In this document: positions 6,364 to 9,100 of the stretch, in pieces | Layout of the letters: every line of letters starts with the position of its first letter | Numbering within the stretch: the first letter of the stretch is position 1 | NCBI GenBank assembly: GCA_903930165.1 | Contig: CAIYXO010000246.1 | Location: 1-9,100 of the forward strand | Source: an uncultured Verrucomicrobiota bacterium | Lineage (GTDB): Bacteria > Verrucomicrobiota > Verrucomicrobiia > Limisphaerales > UBA9464 | Reading direction: 5' to 3' | Length of the DNA stretch: 9,100 bases | Translations under genes and position numbers: made by a program | The notes under the pieces: generated by a model | What the model was told of the DNA's origin: nothing | Databases searched by the model: none | What the model saw: the letters and a program-made list of their open reading frames with translations, nothing else

Positions 6364-9100
6364 CTAGGCCAGGCTGCCGTCGAGGGCCTCGCGAACCGCA
6401 CGGAGCAGAATCGAAGGCGTGTAGGGCTTCTGCAGGAACCCCATGGATCGCGAGCTGTTCTGGCTGAGGGCCTCGCCGCCGTACCCACTGGTCAACAGGA
6501 TCCGAAGGGAACCGCGCTCGCCGCGAAGCCGCCGGGCCAGGTCGATGCCGCTCACGCCGTGAGGCATCACCATGTCCGTCACCAGCAGCCGGATGGACTG
6601 CCGATGCTGGGACCAGACGCCCAGTGCCTCGACTCCGGACGCCGCGGTCAGAACCCTGTAGCCGGCCTCGTCGAGGACCTTCACCGTGAGCTGGAGCACG
6701 GACGGATCGTCCTCCACGACCAGGATGGTTTCCGAGCCGACATCCGCGGAAGGGTCGCTGGCCACCGACGGCTTGGGAACCGCGGAAACCGAGGATCCGC
6801 TGGCGAGTGCCGGGAAATGGACGTGGAAGGCGGTTCCGGCACCAGGTCGGCTTTCGACATGGATCCAGCCGAGGTGCTGACGGACGATTCCATAGACCGT
6901 AGCAAGCCCGAGGCCGGTACCCTTGCCCACCTCCTTGGTGCTGAAGAACGGTTCGAAGATGTGCGGAAGATGTTCCGGATCGATCCCGGTCCCGGTGTCG
7001 CGCACGGTGAGGCACACATACTCCCCCGGAGCCGCGTCGGGATGCCGGGGAGGTTCAGACGACGTGACCAGGACGGTGGACGTCGCCACCGTGAGCTGGC
7101 CGCCCTTGGGCATCGCGTCACGGGCGTTGATTGCGAGGTTCAACAGCACCTGCTCCATCATCCCGAGGTCGGCGCTGACCCTCGGCAGCCCGTTCACCGA
7201 CACCGCCTGCAGCACGATGTGGTCGCCCAGGAGACGGAGCAGCGTCCTGGAGAACCCGGAGACGACCTCGTCCATTTGCAGCTCCGTGACCACCGGCGCG
7301 TGCTTCCGGCTGAAAAGAAGCAGCTGGCGGGTGAGGCGCGCCGCCCGGCCGGAAGCGGCGAGGATCTCCTCGACCAACTCCGGGGCCACGGCGACTCGCG
7401 ACTGGAGCAGGGCAGCGTTTCCCTCGATGACGGTGAGGAGGTTGTTGAAGTCGTGGGCGACGCCGCCGGCGAGCTGGCCCACGGCTTCCATCTTCTGGGC
7501 CTGCAACAGACGGGACTCCAGTCCCCGGCGGGTCTCGTCGGCCCGCACCCGGTCGCTGACGTCCCTGCAGGTCACCGTGAACAGCCATTGGCCATCGAGC
7601 AGGGACTTGGAAATCGAGGCCTCCAGCGGGAACTCCTCCCCGTCGGCCCGGAGACCGACGATCGTCGTGATGCGTCCGATTTCACGGGAGTCTTCGGCAC
7701 CATCGGCGAATGAACGGAAATGCTCCGGATGACGCTCGCGGAACCGCTCCGGCATGAGCACCTCGATGGCCTGTCCGCGGACCGACTTGAAGGACCGTTT
7801 GAAGATCCGCTCGGCGGCAGGGTTGAAGAGAACGATCCGCCGCGAGCCGTCGACGCTGATGATGGCGTCCATGGCGGAAAGGATGACGCTCTCGAGCCTC
7901 TTCCGGTGCTGCTCGGACTCCTGGGCGGTTCGCCTGCCCGCGGTGACATCCTCCATGAGGAACACAGAGCCGCCGATGCGGCCCTCGTCGTCGTGCCAAG
8001 GTCTCGCTTCCCACCGGAACCAACGGAGGCCCCCTTCGGCGTCGGTCGTCTGCTCGGACTCGGAGCCTAGGACTTCCCCGCAGAGCACACGTCGCCAGGC
8101 CTCCTCCCACTTGGCGGGCATGCGGGAGAAGTTCGTCGGTGGGCCCGATGGTTCCCCGGGCCGGGCGACAGGGCCGAACTCCGTCGTCCAACGCCGGCTG
8201 GCCGCGAGGCACCGCCTCTGGAGGTCGAACATGGCGAGGGCCGCGGGAGCGCGCTCCACGAAGACCTGGAGCCTGCGCTCGCTCTCGCGCAATGCCGCAT
8301 CCGTCCGTCCCTGCTCGGCCCGCAGGGTGGTGATCATCAGTCCCAGGAATGCGTTGCCGACGATGAAGGCCCAGAGGACGAAGGTCGCGTTGCCTTGGCC
8401 TTGGATGTGGAAAGGTCCCCTCCCGAGGGCGGTCGCCAGGGCGGCGACGCCGGAGACATAGACGGAAGCCGCCGTGGCCCCGGCCACGCCGAAACGGAAC
8501 GCGGCCCAGACCACCAAGGGACCGGTGACCAGGGTCAAAGGAAGCAGGCGACCCACATCGGACTCCGGTCTGAAGGCGAGCCAACCGACTGCCACATACG
8601 ACGCGACGAACAGCGTCACCTCACGTCCCCTGGACAACAGGGATGTGATGTCGGAGCGGCGGACGGCGAGCAGGAAGGAGCCTATCGTGAGAACACCACC
8701 GGTGTCCCCAAGCCACCATCGAAGGAAGGTGAGGCCTGCGCGGGGCATGGTGATCACGTCGGACAGGAGGAGGCCGAGAGTCCCGCCAAGGCCCGACACC
8801 ATCATGCCGACGAACGCCGCGAGGCCGAACATCGCGCCGTCCCTGCGGGTCTGGAAAGTGGTGTCCACCCGCATCCGGTCCAGGATCCGTCCAACGACCA
8901 GCGGGGCGGCGGCATTGGTGGACGCGAGGAGGGTCGAAACCCACCAGGGATGGTCCAGCGACCGTTCGGCGAACAAGGCACCGAGAAAGACCCCGATCCA
9001 GGAGCCGCTTCCCCACCGCGAGACGGCCGCCACCGCGAGACCGGTCGCGGGCCAAACCAGCGTCGTGCTGTCGACGGGATCGCGCAGGACCAGTCCAAAC
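6364..9100 (-). CDS. MASE1-PAS-PAS hybrid sensor histidine kinase with C-terminal receiver domain (5' partial)
   Basis: Seen (911 visible residues; the frame is open to the right edge): the first visible part contains LVWPATGLAVAAVSRWG, the MASE1 signature, so the start is outside the window. An internal GTG at 9033 is not the real start. Domains in protein order: MASE1 multi-pass membrane sensor from 9100 to about 8310; PAS about 8277-7950; PAS about 7905-7560; HisKA with the H-box GGVAHDFNNLL, phospho-His codon 7453-7455; HATPase with N-box LLNLAINARDAM near 7146-7110, DTGTGID near 7000, and FFSTKEVGKGTGLGLA. The receiver spans about 6735-6375, with phospho-acceptor Asp in LLVTDMVMP (codon 6574-6576) and the conserved Lys in FLQKPY. 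All catalytic residues are present, so it should be active. Family knowledge: HDFNN-type hybrid kinases pass phosphate through the receiver to a phosphotransfer protein or control the kinase itself. Signal and output are unknown; no separate response regulator is in view. Confidence 0.96.
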   Translation of the reverse strand, partial: FGLVLRDPVDSTTLVWPATGLAVAAVSRWGSGSWIGVFLGALFAERSLDHPWWVSTLLASTNAAAPLVVGRILDRMRVDTTFQTRRDGAMFGLAAFVGMMVSGLGGTLGLLLSDVITMPRAGLTFLRWWLGDTGGVLTIGSFLLAVRRSDITSLLSRGREVTLFVASYVAVGWLAFRPESDVGRLLPLTLVTGPLVVWAAFRFGVAGATAASVYVSGVAALATALGRGPFHIQGQGNATFVLWAFIVGNAFLGLMITTLRAEQGRTDAALRESERRLQVFVERAPAALAMFDLQRRCLAASRRWTTEFGPVARPGEPSGPPTNFSRMPAKWEEAWRRVLCGEVLGSESEQTTDAEGGLRWFRWEARPWHDDEGRIGGSVFLMEDVTAGRRTAQESEQHRKRLESVILSAMDAIISVDGSRRIVLFNPAAERIFKRSFKSVRGQAIEVLMPERFRERHPEHFRSFADGAEDSREIGRITTIVGLRADGEEFPLEASISKSLLDGQWLFTVTCRDVSDRVRADETRRGLESRLLQAQKMEAVGQLAGGVAHDFNNLLTVIEGNAALLQSRVAVAPELVEEILAASGRAARLTRQLLLFSRKHAPVVTELQMDEVVSGFSRTLLRLLGDHIVLQAVSVNGLPRVSADLGMMEQVLLNLAINARDAMPKGGQLTVATSTVLVTSSEPPRHPDAAPGEYVCLTVRDTGTGIDPEHLPHIFEPFFSTKEVGKGTGLGLATVYGIVRQHLGWIHVESRPGAGTAFHVHFPALASGSSVSAVPKPSVASDPSADVGSETILVVEDDPSVLQLTVKVLDEAGYRVLTAASGVEALGVWSQHRQSIRLLVTDMVMPHGVSGIDLARRLRGERGSLRILLTSGYGGEALSQNSSRSMGFLQKPYTPSILLRAVREALDGSLA

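Noticed and set aside
6559..7713. A 384-residue plus-strand frame opposite the histidine kinase
   Set aside because: It is the antisense of the HisKA/HATPase/PAS coding region; its His/Arg/Asp-rich composition reflects the complementary codons, and it has no domain.

Overview
The window is GC-rich, densely coding bacterial DNA, most probably from a Verrucomicrobiota (PVC superphylum) member. Four things point there: a pseudopilin carrying the H-X9-DG C-terminal signature, a planctomycete-type cytochrome c domain fused to an FGE-sulfatase (SUMF1-like) domain, a Tat-exported Gfo/Idh/MocA oxidoreductase, and start codons with almost no Shine-Dalgarno sequence. The assignment rests on gene families recognised by eye, not on a database search.

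Left part, plus strand. The window opens inside a type IV pilin/type II secretion pseudopilin-like gene (2-742). After a short spacer with a promoter-like TTGACA element come three closely spaced plus-strand genes (869-4415). They encode a secreted double-cytochrome/FGE fusion, a Tat/lipobox Gfo/Idh/MocA dehydrogenase, and a secreted single-domain rhodanese. All three have export signals, so they probably act together in the cell envelope. The substrate is unknown; a sugar or other small-molecule oxidation is the obvious guess. The run ends at a striking 50-base palindrome.

Middle. A tRNA-Tyr (anticodon GTA, long variable arm, encoded CCA) lies at 4527-4614, followed by a hairpin plus T-run terminator. 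This is the convergence point with the minus-strand genes.

Right part, minus strand, in transcription order from the right edge: a large hybrid histidine kinase (MASE1-PAS-PAS-HisKA-HATPase-REC) whose 5' end lies beyond the window, then cutA (divalent-ion tolerance), ruvC (Holliday junction resolvase) and mogA (molybdopterin adenylyltransferase). Gaps are about 33, 72-102 and 65 bases. The last three are housekeeping functions without an obvious shared pathway.

I see no CRISPR array, transposase, integrase or phage gene. The most unusual items are the exported cytochrome-FGE/dehydrogenase/rhodanese set and the palindrome at 4420-4469. Neither is clearly a new system from sequence alone.
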